A stretch of 64,000 nucleotides of DNA from Flavobacterium weaverense (GTDB lineage: Bacteria; Bacteroidota; Bacteroidia; Flavobacteriales; Flavobacteriaceae), in the NCBI RefSeq assembly GCF_003688495.1, contig NZ_REFH01000007.1:310001-374000 (forward strand). Reading direction: 5' to 3'. The translations under genes were made by a program, and so were the position numbers. Numbering within the stretch: position 1 is the first letter of the stretch; every line of letters starts with the position of its first letter. The notes below the pieces were generated by a model. That model had not been told where the DNA came from, did no database searches, and saw only the letters and a list, made by a program, of their open reading frames with translations. This document shows positions 42,978-53,636 of the stretch, in pieces.

Positions 42978-43526
42978 TTGAAAAAATATTTTATTCAATA
43001 TAAACCTTTTTTAATTTTTCTCTTTAGCTTTTTTTTGACTTACATCATTCTCACTGCTGTTTATCAAAAGTATCTAAATAGTTTTGACGAAAATCAAACA
43101 GATTCTATTACTAGTATTGTCGGAAAAAATACGGAGCAAGTGTTATTGCTTTTTGTAGCTGATTCGTCAGTAGAGCAAAGCATTGGAAATCCGTATATGA
43201 AGTTATTTTTTAAACAAAAGTATGTCGCTAGAATAGTAGAGGGTTGTAATGCCGTAAGTGTTATAATTTTATTTATCTCTTTTGTGATTGCTTTTTCAGG
43301 AAAAATAATTCAAACTGCGCTTTTCGTTTTTGGCGGAAGCCTTCTTATTTATATTTTGAATGTAATTCGAATAGCCGCATTAAGTGCTCTCATTTTTTAT
43401 TATCCTGAACATAAATCGGTGCTGCATGAAGTGCTTTTTCCGTTGTACATTTACGGTGTAGTTTTTATTCTGTGGCTTATTTGGGTCCGTAACTTTTCTA
43501 AATATGCTTCAAAAAATAATAAATAA
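42978..43526 (+). CDS. xrtF: Exosortase family protein XrtF
   Basis: A 182-residue multi-pass membrane transpeptidase of the exosortase family, thought to process proteins carrying a carboxy-terminal sorting signal. The catalytic triad is visible as C90 (VEGCNA), R131 (NVIRIAAL) and H150 (VLHEV). The family start MKKYF sits at a TTG codon at 42978, and no better ATG exists. The next gene, which overlaps it by 23 bases, is the XrtF-associated protein, which fixes the subtype. No substrate with a matching tail was recognised in the window. Confidence 0.9.
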   Translation: MKKYFIQYKPFLIFLFSFFLTYIILTAVYQKYLNSFDENQTDSITSIVGKNTEQVLLLFVADSSVEQSIGNPYMKLFFKQKYVARIVEGCNAVSVIILFISFVIAFSGKIIQTALFVFGGSLLIYILNVIRIAALSALIFYYPEHKSVLHEVLFPLYIYGVVFILWLIWVRNFSKYASKNNK

Positions 43527-43944
43527 TAAATTCAGAATTCTACAACTCCTGGCTCTGGTTTTTTTATTAGTGCTTGTTCGCGCTTTTGAAAACGAATTGT
43601 TTTACGATCCCCTTTTAAATTTTTTCAAGAAAGATTTTACAAATTTAGATTTACCACAATTTGATTTCGCCTTATTAATGGTAAACGTATTGTTTCGATA
43701 TGCGCTTAACACCGTTTTCTCACTTGGTGTCATTTACATTCTATTCAAAGATATTTCGATGATAAAGTTTGCGCTCTTTCTTTATGCTTTTTTCTTTGTC
43801 ATTTTTGCGATTGGTTTTTTTTACATTGTATACTTTAGTGCTGAAAACCACAATTGGATTTTGTTCTATATTCGAAGGTTTCTCATTCAGCCTATTTTTC
43901 TACTAGTGTTTATTGCAGGATTTTATTATCAAAAACAGAGATAA
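43504..43944 (+). CDS. Exosortase F-associated membrane protein
   Basis: A 146-residue membrane protein with about four hydrophobic segments, encoded directly after and overlapping XrtF. The FENELFYDPLLNFFKKDF start region fits the family known to accompany XrtF in flavobacteria. Its role is not known; co-occurrence suggests a partner or regulator of the transpeptidase. Confidence 0.85.
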   Translation: MLQKIINNKFRILQLLALVFLLVLVRAFENELFYDPLLNFFKKDFTNLDLPQFDFALLMVNVLFRYALNTVFSLGVIYILFKDISMIKFALFLYAFFFVIFAIGFFYIVYFSAENHNWILFYIRRFLIQPIFLLVFIAGFYYQKQR

Positions 43945-44004
43945 GCAGCTTTTAAATTGTATCTTTATTCCGAATAATTTGCTTATTATCAAATTTATAA
44001 AAGT

Positions 44005-44835
44005 ATGAAGATAGTTAAACATTCAGGCCTCATTGTCGAGTTCAATCCATCAAAACTTAAAAAATCGCTATTAAAATCTGGCGCAAATTCAAAAGTAGTG
44101 GACGGTATCATGAAACAAATTGAAGGCGAGATTTATGAAGGAATTTCTACAAAGCAAATTTATAAAATGGCTTTTGCCTTGCTTAAAAAAACAGCTAATT
44201 CGCATGCAGCACGTTACAATCTTAGAGAAGCAATACGATTATTAGGTCCGGCCGGTTTTTTTTTCGAAAAGTATACAGCGCGACTTTTTGCCTCTGAAAA
44301 TTATAAAACTTTGACTAACATGACTTTGTTTGGTAAATGTGTTTCGCATGAAATAGATGTCGTTGTTAAAAAAAGCGACATCATTTCTATGGTAGAATGT
44401 AAATTCCATATGGGAAGGGAAGCTGCTTCTGATGTAAAAGTTCCTATGTACATCTTATCTCGATTTAACGACTTGAAAGATAGACATCACTCGATTTTTA
44501 CAGAAAGAGATATGATTTCAAAATGCTGGATTGTTACTAATAATCGATTTACTAAAGATGCTATAGATTTTGGTAAATGTTCAGGATTGAATTTATTAAG
44601 TTGGGACTATCCTCCTAATGATAATTTAAAAACTAAGAACGATTCTAATGCTCTTTATCCTATCACGTGCTTGACTACATTGACGCTCGCTGAAAAAGAT
44701 AAGCTTCTTGTGTTAGACATTATTTTAGTGCGAGAAATAGTTGCTAATTCTCAATATTTGGATAAAATAGGTTTAAGCCCTAACCGAATTAAAAACGTTT
44801 TACGTGAAGCTTCAGAGTTATGTCGATACATTTAA
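44005..44835 (+). CDS. ATP-cone and PD-(D/E)XK nuclease-like fusion protein
   Basis: A 276-residue protein with an ATP-cone nucleotide-binding domain at about 1-90 (MKIVKHSGLIVEFNPSKLKKSL, as in NrdR and ribonucleotide reductases). A restriction-endonuclease-like fold follows at about 95-200, with an active-site set D118, E131, C132, K133 (E-I-D-V-V, then V-E-C-K). The last 60 residues look helical. The match of D, E and K at the right spacing argues for a working nuclease controlled by nucleotides. It is followed 40 bp later by a beta-CASP ribonuclease-like gene on the same strand. The biological role is unknown to me. Confidence 0.82.
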   Translation: MKIVKHSGLIVEFNPSKLKKSLLKSGANSKVVDGIMKQIEGEIYEGISTKQIYKMAFALLKKTANSHAARYNLREAIRLLGPAGFFFEKYTARLFASENYKTLTNMTLFGKCVSHEIDVVVKKSDIISMVECKFHMGREAASDVKVPMYILSRFNDLKDRHHSIFTERDMISKCWIVTNNRFTKDAIDFGKCSGLNLLSWDYPPNDNLKTKNDSNALYPITCLTTLTLAEKDKLLVLDIILVREIVANSQYLDKIGLSPNRIKNVLREASELCRYI

Positions 44836-44875
44836 AAAAAAGTAAATACTAATTTGTTTTAATAAAGTCAATACT

Positions 44876-46231
44876 ATGAAAGTTACATTTATAGGTGGTG
44901 CAGGAACTGTAACCGGTTCAAAAACGTTAATAGAAAGTAAAGGAGTTCGTATTTTAATCGATTGTGGACTATTTCAAGGAATAAAACCATTGCGAGAAAT
45001 GAATTGGGATCCGTTACCTATTTTACCATCTACAATAGATTTTGTCTTATTAACACATGGTCACTTAGATCATTGTGGCTGGCTGCCAAGGTTAGTCCAT
45101 CAAGGTTTTAAGGGGAAAATTTATTGTACCAGTCCTACTAAAGATATAACCAAACTTATTCTTCTTGACAGTGCTAAAATTCAAGAGGAAGAGGCTGAGA
45201 AAGCTAATAAAGGAAAGTATTCTAAACACGAAATTGCTGAAGCTCTATATACCGTAGACCAAGCAGAGAAAGTATTTCCTCTTTTTAAAGTAGCGAAATT
45301 GAATGAGCCAATTCCTTTAGACGCAGAAATTGAAGCAACATTTACTACTGCAGGACATATTCTAGGTGCATGTACGATTGCTGTAACGCTCGAAAATAAA
45401 ACACTAGTTTTTTCAGGAGATGTAGGTCGAGATGATGACGTTCTTATGTTTGCGCCAACTAAGCCAAAAAAAGCCGATTATGTTTTTCTCGAAAGTACGT
45501 ATGGTAATAGACTTCACCCATATTCAGATACTAAATTAGAATTAGAAAAGTATATTAATAACGCAATCGATGAAGGTGGAACTGTTATTATTCCAAGTTT
45601 TGCAGTAGAGCGTGCGCAAACAATTATGTTTTTACTTTGGCAACTAAAACAAGAAAATAGAATTCCTAATGTTCCTTACATTATAGATACTCCTATGGGA
45701 ATTAGTGCCTTAGAAATTTTTAGAGATAATCCAACTTGGCATAAATTATCTCCTGTCGAATGTGATAAAGTGAGTAAAATGTTTTTATTAGTTTCTGATT
45801 ACAAGGAAACAAATGAAATAATTTTAGACAACCGACCAAAGGTTGTTATTGCTGCGAGCGGTATGATTACTGGAGGTAGAGTTTTAAGCTACTTAACTCA
45901 TTACATCGTAATTCCAGAAACAACTATAATTATGGTTGGTTACCAAGCAGAAGGAACTCGTGGAAGAAAGTTACTAGATGGAGCAGAGGAAATCAAAATT
46001 TACGGTCAGTATTATCCTGTAAAAGCTAATATTGTAGAAATTGGAGGATTATCAGCACATGGAGATCAAAAGGATTTACTGAATTGGTTATCTGAATTAG
46101 AAAATAAGCCAACTAAAGTTTTTCTTGTTCATGGCGAAAATCAACCTGCAGATGAATTGCGTATAAAAATTCAAGAAAAATACGGTTATGTTTGTAAAAT
46201 ACCTTTAATAGGCCAGGAATTTGAATTGTAA
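44876..46231 (+). CDS. Metallo-beta-lactamase fold, beta-CASP RNA-processing enzyme
   Basis: A 451-residue protein of the CPSF/RNase J-like class. The zinc motif HGHLDH lies at residues 61-66, GHILGAC supplies the next histidine, and FSGDVGRDD the bridging aspartate. The beta-CASP domain (about 200-350) and the RMMBL end (GGLSAHGDQKDLLNWL) complete the family build. Members are RNA endo- or exonucleases. The adjacent ATP-cone nuclease gene upstream suggests a joint function in nucleic-acid turnover. Confidence 0.92.
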   Translation: MKVTFIGGAGTVTGSKTLIESKGVRILIDCGLFQGIKPLREMNWDPLPILPSTIDFVLLTHGHLDHCGWLPRLVHQGFKGKIYCTSPTKDITKLILLDSAKIQEEEAEKANKGKYSKHEIAEALYTVDQAEKVFPLFKVAKLNEPIPLDAEIEATFTTAGHILGACTIAVTLENKTLVFSGDVGRDDDVLMFAPTKPKKADYVFLESTYGNRLHPYSDTKLELEKYINNAIDEGGTVIIPSFAVERAQTIMFLLWQLKQENRIPNVPYIIDTPMGISALEIFRDNPTWHKLSPVECDKVSKMFLLVSDYKETNEIILDNRPKVVIAASGMITGGRVLSYLTHYIVIPETTIIMVGYQAEGTRGRKLLDGAEEIKIYGQYYPVKANIVEIGGLSAHGDQKDLLNWLSELENKPTKVFLVHGENQPADELRIKIQEKYGYVCKIPLIGQEFEL

Positions 46232-46251
46232 TTTTTAACAATGATTTTAGA

Positions 46252-46280
46252 TTTGGAATTCACATAAATGATTAATTTTG
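46252..46280 (+). promoter_or_regulatory. Promoter-like sites just before the HYC_CC_PP gene
   Basis: TTTG (46252-46255) and TAATTTTG (46273-46280) resemble the phylum -33 and -7 elements with a 17-base spacer, shorter than the usual 19-21. The start codon at 46285 is only four bases further on, implying a leaderless or nearly leaderless transcript if the site is real. Confidence 0.45.
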
Positions 46281-46284
46281 CAAA

Positions 46285-46686
46285 ATGACGTTTAAAAATT
46301 GCACTAGTTTATTTTTAGCTTTCTTACTATTGGTTTCCAATGTAGGACTAGCTTTTAATGTGCATTATTGTGGTGGAGAAATTGAATCTATTTCGGTAAA
46401 AACCGCCATTCTTCATAAAGCTAAAAAATCGTGCTGTGTAGAGAAAGCTATTGAAGACGAAAGTTGCTGCAAGGACAAAGTAGTAAATTTTCAAAAAAAG
46501 TCTGATAATACCATTCTAAAAGTCTTTTCATTTGACGCTCCTTTTACTATTCTATTCAAGGAATCACAGCTTGTTGGTTTTGCTTTTGTAGAAGATAGTA
46601 AAATTGCTAAAGTTACCCCTTACTTCTTTGAGGCTAATGCACCACCACTTTTTAAGTTGTATAGCCAATATATTTTTTACGCCTGA
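46285..46686 (+). CDS. HYC_CC_PP family exported protein, likely copper-related
   Basis: A 133-residue protein with a signal peptide (about 1-24), followed by NVHYCGG (H27, Y28, C29), a CCVEKAIEDESCC segment and a late APPLFKLY motif. These three marks name the HYC_CC_PP family, which lies next to TonB-dependent receptors in Bacteroidota. Six or so cysteines and the histidine suggest metal binding. It is the first of three same-strand genes that end in an HMA protein, which points to copper uptake or handling. Confidence 0.85.
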   Translation: MTFKNCTSLFLAFLLLVSNVGLAFNVHYCGGEIESISVKTAILHKAKKSCCVEKAIEDESCCKDKVVNFQKKSDNTILKVFSFDAPFTILFKESQLVGFAFVEDSKIAKVTPYFFEANAPPLFKLYSQYIFYA

Positions 46687-46760
46687 TTTTAATGTTTTTA
46701 AAAGCTAAATCACCTATTGTGGTTTACATCTACTTTTTATAAACATTAAATAATTTTAAA

Positions 46761-48770
46761 ATGAATAAAATAGCAATGCTTTTCATTGCGATTTTTGTGT
46801 CTATTCCTGCGTTCTCTCAAGAAAACTTGAAAGAGGTAAAAATCACAAAAAAGCGAAAAGGAATTCAAAAATCATTTACCGTAACAGGCAATACTACAAT
46901 TATAACAAGTAAGGAATTGCTGAAAGCAGCTTGTTGTAACCTAGCTGAAAGCTTCGAAACAAATCCGTCTATTGATGTCAACTTCACAGATGCTTTGACG
47001 GGAACTAAACAAATCAAAATGCTTGGACTTACAAGTCCTTATTTGATGATAACGGAAGAAAATGTTCCCGCAGTTCGTGGAGCATCTCAGGCCTATGGAT
47101 TGTCATTTACGCCCGGAACGTGGGTGGAAAGTATCCAAATAACAAAAGGTGCTGGAAGTGTGGTTAATGGTTATGAAAGTATTTCTGGCCAAATCAATAC
47201 TGAATTAATTAAACCGATCAATGACATTCCTTTTTTCTTGAATGCTTACGGTTCTACTGATTCTCGTTTTGAATTAAATACTCATTTCAATACTAAAATT
47301 TCTGACAAATGGAGTAGTAGCTTATTCCTTCATGGGAATACCAGAGTTGCAAAAACAGACATGAACGATGATGGATTTTTAGATAATCCTCTAGCGAAAC
47401 AAGTTAACGTTCTTAATAGATATCAATATTACGATGAGGAGAAAGGATTGGTAAGCTTTATCAATTTCAAGTATATGAATGATAAAAAACAAACCGGACA
47501 ATTAGATTTCGATAAGAACAGAGATAGAGGGACAACTAATTTCTGGGGTTCTGAAATTAATACGGAACGATTTGATATTTCAACAAAGGTTGGTTATGTT
47601 TTTAAGGATCTGCCGTATCAAAGCATTGGATTTCAGAATGCATTTAATATTCATGATCAAAACTCTTACTTTGGATTAAATCAATACAATATAAAGCAAA
47701 GTAGTTATTATTCGAATTTACTTTTCAATTCGATAATTAGCAACACAATGAACAAATTTGCTACGGGTTTGAATTTCACGTATGACAAATACCAAGAATT
47801 TGTAAATGTAAATGACTACAGTAGAACAGATAATTCTTTTGGAGCTTTTTTCGAATACACCTATGATAATGATGATGATTTTAGTTTAATTCTAGGAGGG
47901 AGAATTGATAATCACAATCGTTTAGGAACATTTGTAACCCCAAGACTTCATGCGCGTTATAATCCTTGGGAGAAAGCCGTTTTACGATTTTCAGCCGGAA
48001 GAGGAAAACGTTCTGCTAATATTTTTGCTGAAAACCAACCTTTATTTGCAAGCTCTAGAGTATTTGAAATTTTAGATTCGAATGGAAAAATTTACGGGTT
48101 GAATCCTGAAATTGCGTGGAACTATGGACTGAGTTTTGCTCAAAAATTCTCACTCTTTGGAAAAAATGCAGATGTTGGTTTTGATTTTTATAGAACAGAT
48201 TTTCAAAATCAAGCTGTAGTCGATTTAATGCAAAGTCCACAGCGAGCTATATTTTACAATTTGAAAGGAAAATCAATTGCTAATACGATGCAGCTTGAAT
48301 TTAATTATGAATTAGCAAAACACTTTAATTTGCGTTCTGCTTATAAATTCTATGATGTGACAACTGATTATCTTTCTGGCAATTTCCAAAATCCATTGCA
48401 GGCAAAACATCGATTTTTTGGTAATTTAGAATATGAAACGCATATTGGCGATAAAGGAAAACAGTGGAAATTTGATTACACTTTCAATTGGATTGGTCAA
48501 CAGCAATTGCCTAACACAATGTCAAACCCGATAAATGATCGTCTTCCAGAATTTTCGCCTTCATTTTCGTTGATGAATGCTCAAATTACTAGAACATTTT
48601 CGTCAACTTTCGAAATGTATGTTGGTGGAGAAAATATTGGAAACTACAGACAAAAAAAGTCAATTCTAGGTAGTGACAATCCTTTTGGCAACACTTTTGA
48701 TGCATCAATAGTTTACGCTCCTGTTTTTGGACAAATGTACTATGCAGGATTGCGATTTAAAATAAAGTAA
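46761..48770 (+). CDS. TonB-dependent outer-membrane receptor, metal-type
   Basis: A 669-residue outer-membrane receptor with signal peptide (about 1-19). The plug domain (about 35-150) contains LKAACCNLAESFETNPSIDV with C58-C59, and a beta-barrel follows to the carboxy-terminal aromatic residue region. It lacks the carboxypeptidase-like amino domain common in SusC proteins, so it is not a polysaccharide receptor. The vicinal cysteines and the flanking HYC_CC_PP and HMA genes suggest a role in copper transport across the outer membrane. Confidence 0.9.
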   Translation: MNKIAMLFIAIFVSIPAFSQENLKEVKITKKRKGIQKSFTVTGNTTIITSKELLKAACCNLAESFETNPSIDVNFTDALTGTKQIKMLGLTSPYLMITEENVPAVRGASQAYGLSFTPGTWVESIQITKGAGSVVNGYESISGQINTELIKPINDIPFFLNAYGSTDSRFELNTHFNTKISDKWSSSLFLHGNTRVAKTDMNDDGFLDNPLAKQVNVLNRYQYYDEEKGLVSFINFKYMNDKKQTGQLDFDKNRDRGTTNFWGSEINTERFDISTKVGYVFKDLPYQSIGFQNAFNIHDQNSYFGLNQYNIKQSSYYSNLLFNSIISNTMNKFATGLNFTYDKYQEFVNVNDYSRTDNSFGAFFEYTYDNDDDFSLILGGRIDNHNRLGTFVTPRLHARYNPWEKAVLRFSAGRGKRSANIFAENQPLFASSRVFEILDSNGKIYGLNPEIAWNYGLSFAQKFSLFGKNADVGFDFYRTDFQNQAVVDLMQSPQRAIFYNLKGKSIANTMQLEFNYELAKHFNLRSAYKFYDVTTDYLSGNFQNPLQAKHRFFGNLEYETHIGDKGKQWKFDYTFNWIGQQQLPNTMSNPINDRLPEFSPSFSLMNAQITRTFSSTFEMYVGGENIGNYRQKKSILGSDNPFGNTFDASIVYAPVFGQMYYAGLRFKIK

Positions 48771-48813
48771 GAAGAAAAGTTCAATTATAAACAAGTAATA
48801 AAAGTAAATAAAG

Positions 48814-49155
48814 ATGAAAAATTTAATAGTAGTATTGTTAGTGCTCTTAGCTGGATTTTCAGCTCAAGCACAAGAAAAGAAGAATAAAAATGCTAAATAC
48901 GTTACCGAGGTAAATGGTAATTGCGAAGATTGCCAAAAACGAATTCAAAAAGCTGCTTATACAGTTCCTGGCGTAAAATCAGCATCATGGAATATTGAAA
49001 CGCACGAGCTGAGTTTGATAATTAACGAACAAAAAACGACGGCTCTAGCTGTTAAAAAAGCAATTGCAAATATTGGTCATGATACTGATGAAGTTAAGGC
49101 ATCCAATGAGGTTTATGAAAACCTGCATGAGTGCTGTAAGTACCTAAGAGATTAA
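48814..49155 (+). CDS. Exported HMA-domain metal-binding protein
   Basis: A 113-residue protein with a signal peptide (about 1-19, ending AQA) and one heavy-metal-associated domain. The metal loop is GNCEDCQKRI, with C37 and C40 in the normal CxxC spacing. A second cysteine pair with a histidine lies near the end (HECCKYLRD). It is the last gene of the likely copper locus and probably acts as a periplasmic metal chaperone. Confidence 0.88.
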   Translation: MKNLIVVLLVLLAGFSAQAQEKKNKNAKYVTEVNGNCEDCQKRIQKAAYTVPGVKSASWNIETHELSLIINEQKTTALAVKKAIANIGHDTDEVKASNEVYENLHECCKYLRD

Positions 49156-49167
49156 TTTTAAATCATA

Positions 49168-49230
49168 AAATAGTAGTAGAACCTACTTACATTTCCATTT
49201 GGTTATGAAGTAGGTTTAACTACTATTTTT
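49168..49230 (+). terminator. Long two-part hairpin terminator after the copper locus
   Basis: AAATAGTAGT (49168-49177) pairs with ACTACTATTT (49219-49228), and AACCTACTT (49180-49188) with AAGTAGGTT (49208-49216) inside it, giving a tall stem with a small bulge, followed by TTTC. The 290 bp before dedA hold nothing else. Confidence 0.85.
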
Positions 49231-49448
49231 CTTTGATTTTTTTTAAAAGTTAAGGAGAATTTAAAATTTATCGATTAGCACTCTTTAAATATATTTAAAA
49301 GTTCGATTGTTTAATATTTGTCTAGACAAGTATGAGTATTCTTAACTTTATAGCGTTAATTAAATTTTAAAATAGAGTATTAAATTGTTGATGAGGTAAA
49401 TAATTCTTACTTTCACACGCGAATAAATTTTGCTTAAAAAACCTTAGA

Positions 49449-50138
49449 ATGAACGATTTTGATTGGAAGAATTTAATAGACCCACTTTTTTATATTCATT
49501 TTGATGTTAATGGAATTAAATTGGGCATTTATATAGTTTTATTTATTGTATTTGCTGAAACTGGTCTTTTTGCAGGTTTCTTTCTGCCAGGAGATAGTTT
49601 GTTATTCTTAGCTGGAATTTACAGTCGTGAATTAATTGAGAATATTTTAATAATTGAAAATGATTTTCTTAATGTATTACTTCTTGCTACACTTGTAGCT
49701 TTATCTGGTATTTTAGGAAACATTGTTGGTTATTGGTTTGGTTCAAAAAGTGGTTACTATTTATACAACAAGGAAGATAGTTTTTGGTTTAAGAAAAAAT
49801 ACTTGGTTCAATCAAAAGATTTCTTTGAAAAATATGGTGGTAAAGCGATAATTTTCGCTCGTTTTCTTCCAATATTTAGAACTTTTGCACCTATAGTTGC
49901 AGGGATTGTTTCTATGGATAAAAACAAATTTATGTTTTACAATATATTAAGTTCTTTTATCTGGTCATTCACTTTAATTTTTGCTGGACATTATTTGTAT
50001 GGCTTTTTACTTGAGAACTACGAGATTGATTTAAAAAAGCATATTGAGTTAATTGTTTTGATCTTAGTTGCCATAACAATTTTACCAGTGATTTATAAGT
50101 TTAGTAAAAAATCTAAAACGCAAGATCTAGAAAATTAA
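49449..50138 (+). CDS. DedA family membrane protein
   Basis: A 229-residue polytopic membrane protein of the DedA/SNARE-associated family, members of which flip undecaprenyl phosphate or other lipids. The FLPGDSLLFLAG motif, the GYWFGSKSGYYLYNK region and FARFLPIFRTFAPIVAGIVSM are all typical. It is a single-gene unit, with a terminator just downstream. Confidence 0.94.
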   Translation: MNDFDWKNLIDPLFYIHFDVNGIKLGIYIVLFIVFAETGLFAGFFLPGDSLLFLAGIYSRELIENILIIENDFLNVLLLATLVALSGILGNIVGYWFGSKSGYYLYNKEDSFWFKKKYLVQSKDFFEKYGGKAIIFARFLPIFRTFAPIVAGIVSMDKNKFMFYNILSSFIWSFTLIFAGHYLYGFLLENYEIDLKKHIELIVLILVAITILPVIYKFSKKSKTQDLEN

Positions 50139-50154
50139 AAATTATAAAATATTG

Positions 50155-50190
50155 AAAAACCGTCTTAAATTTATTGAGGCGGTTTTTTTT
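50155..50190 (+). terminator. Terminator after dedA
   Basis: AAAAACCGTCTTAA (50155-50168) pairs with TTGAGGCGGTTTTT (50174-50187), with one G-T pair, and is followed by further T. Confidence 0.88.
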
Positions 50191-50592
50191 TGTGGCTTAT
50201 TTTTAATTTTCAAAGGGTGATAAAAATAACGTTTTTTTTACTTTAAGTCAGGTTAATGTTAAACGGTATAAAAGAGCTATATCTTATTATAAATGTGGCT
50301 TTTTATTATTAATCTGCTTTGATTTGTGGTCACGAATTGAAAATTCACGGAAATATGCAAGGAGATATTTCTTGTAAATCCGCGCCATAGTTAATTTTTT
50401 ATTTAGCTTCTAAATATGATAAGTGATGATAATCTAAACAGACCTATCATCAAAAGTAAGTGACCAATATTTTTTCACGACCATAAAATCGCTAAATAAC
50501 CGCGAAGGTATTTTAGAAAATCTAATTATTAATCCTATAGTAATCAATAGAATGGAAAAATAGAACTGACTATGTTAATACCAAATTTATAT
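50191..50592. other. Intergenic stretch, no gene seen
   Basis: About 400 bp of AT-rich DNA with stop codons in all frames. Phrases such as TCACGAATTG and TTCACGGAAAT look like eroded flavobacterial intergenic repeats, but nothing definite can be drawn. Confidence 0.45.
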
Positions 50593-50826
50593 TTATTTAA
50601 AAATTAAACGAAACGCCTCTAAAAAAGTTCCTATTGCAAAAATCGCTACAATAATCGTCACACAATAAAGAGAAATTCTGTTTCCCCATATTTTCCATTT
50701 TGTATAGTCTGTATCTCCATATTTTTCTTTAAATATTTCCACATTATGAGAACTTAATATGTGAAATAAATATATAAATCCTACAAATAAAAAACCTTTA
50801 AATAATAAGAACATTATATATTTCAT
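50593..50826 (-). CDS. Small hypothetical membrane protein
   Basis: A 77-residue protein with two hydrophobic segments (about 4-24 and 52-72) joined by a charged loop containing EKYGDTDYTKWKIWGN. It begins with ATG and has plausible codon use for this genome. No family was recognised. It stands alone between two gene-free stretches, so it could be a recently degraded or a strain-specific gene. Confidence 0.6.
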   Translation of the reverse strand: MKYIMFLLFKGFLFVGFIYLFHILSSHNVEIFKEKYGDTDYTKWKIWGNRISLYCVTIIVAIFAIGTFLEAFRLIFK

Positions 50827-51080
50827 AATTTAGATACTTGTTAATGAGTACATTGGATAGAAAAGACTTTTGATAACATGATTATTTATATTAACCCGAT
50901 CGCTCAGATATTTTCACAGTGTGGCTGATGGCAAAGAATTACCCTGGTACCTTTGGAATGTGCCCGCTCCAATTATCAACCTAAACAAATTTAATATAAT
51001 TAATTTTAGTTGATACTCTAGTCTAACAACATTTCTTAGAGGACTAAAAAAATAATTTATCGTTGAAGAAAATGCATAAA
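50827..51080. other. Intergenic stretch before the groL terminator
   Basis: No promoter or gene is recognised. A 70-codon minus-strand frame (50914-51126) runs into the groL terminator and is not credible. Confidence 0.45.
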
Positions 51081-51113
51081 AAAACCGTTCTAATATAATA
51101 TTAGAACGGTTTT
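51081..51113 (-). terminator. Terminator of groL
   Basis: AAAACCGTTCTAATA (51081-51095) and TATTAGAACGGTTTT (51099-51113) form a perfect 15-bp stem with a 3-base loop; the minus strand continues into T. It lies 22 bp after the groL stop. Confidence 0.92.
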
Positions 51114-51134
51114 GTATGAAAATCAAAAATGATA

Positions 51135-52832
<1,698 letters not shown>

Positions 52833-52889
52833 TTAGTAATGTTTTATTTATTCCAATCTCATCCCCTTCGGGGAGGTAGGGAGGGGATT

Positions 52890-53165
52890 TTAGATTATAG
52901 CAAGAATATCATCCTCACGCATAATCAAATAATCTTTTCCTTCTAATTTCAATTCAGTTCCAGCGTATTTTCCGTAAAGCACAGAATCTCCAATTTTTAC
53001 TGTCATTGTATGTTCTTTTGTACCATTTCCAACTGCAACAACAGTTCCTTTTTGTGGTTTCTCTTTAGCTGTATCTGGAATAAAAATCCCTGACGCAGTT
53101 TTTGTTTCAGCCGCAACCGGTTCGATAAGAACTCTGTCTGAAAGTGGTTTGATGTTTAAAGCCAT
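52890..53165 (-). CDS. groS: Co-chaperonin GroES
   Basis: The 10-kDa lid of the GroEL chamber. In 91 residues it has the [34 protein letters not shown] start with the mobile loop and the [22 protein letters not shown] end. It lies upstream of groL and downstream of secG on the minus strand. No CIRCE element (the HrcA operator) was seen in front of it. Confidence 0.97.
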   Translation of the reverse strand: MALNIKPLSDRVLIEPVAAETKTASGIFIPDTAKEKPQKGTVVAVGNGTKEHTMTVKIGDSVLYGKYAGTELKLEGKDYLIMREDDILAII

Positions 53166-53254
53166 GATTTTATGATTTATTTTATTGTTTTATAACTGTT
53201 AATGAGGTTTCAGAAATTGTGCCACCCTGCTAAAACTGACACAATTACTTAAAA

Positions 53255-53284
53255 AAAATGCCAGCTTTGACAAGCTGGCATTTT
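53255..53284 (-). terminator. Terminator of secG
   Basis: AAAATGCCAGCTT (53255-53267) pairs with AAGCTGGCATTTT (53272-53284) around a 4-base loop, with a T run on the minus strand. It separates the secG unit from groS. Confidence 0.92.
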
Positions 53285-53303
53285 AAAATTTTGAATTATA
53301 TTT

Positions 53304-53633
53304 TTATTTTGCTGCGTTTGGTACAGCAGGAGTATTTTGTACAGGAGCTACTGGTGCAGTAGAAGTTGTATTGTCAATAATTTTAGAATCATTATCACTT
53401 AACGATCCAGTAAAACTTAAAGCTGAAAAAAGGATTAGAGCAATTAAAATCGTTGCTAATGTCCAAGTACTTTTATCTAAAAAGTCAGTTGTTTTTTGTA
53501 CCCCGCCCATCATTTGAGAACCACCTAATGTAGAAGATAATCCGCCACCTTTAGGGTTTTGAACCATTATAACTACGATTAATAGAAAACAAACTATAGT
53601 TATTAAAACTAAAAAAATTGAAAATGTGCTCAT
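53304..53633 (-). CDS. secG: Preprotein translocase subunit SecG
   Basis: A 109-residue inner-membrane protein that assists the SecYEG channel. Two hydrophobic segments (about 5-24 and 57-75) flank the family motif VQNPKGGGLSSTLGG. A Pro/Ala/Thr-rich tail follows. Its start lies 3 bp after the stop of the TPR gene, so the two are probably translated together. Confidence 0.95.
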   Translation of the reverse strand: MSTFSIFLVLITIVCFLLIVVIMVQNPKGGGLSSTLGGSQMMGGVQKTTDFLDKSTWTLATILIALILFSALSFTGSLSDNDSKIIDNTTSTAPVAPVQNTPAVPNAAK

Positions 53634-53636
53634 TGT

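Noticed and set aside
50914..51126. 70-codon minus-strand frame after groL
   Set aside because: It contains the groL terminator stem and has no recognisable content.
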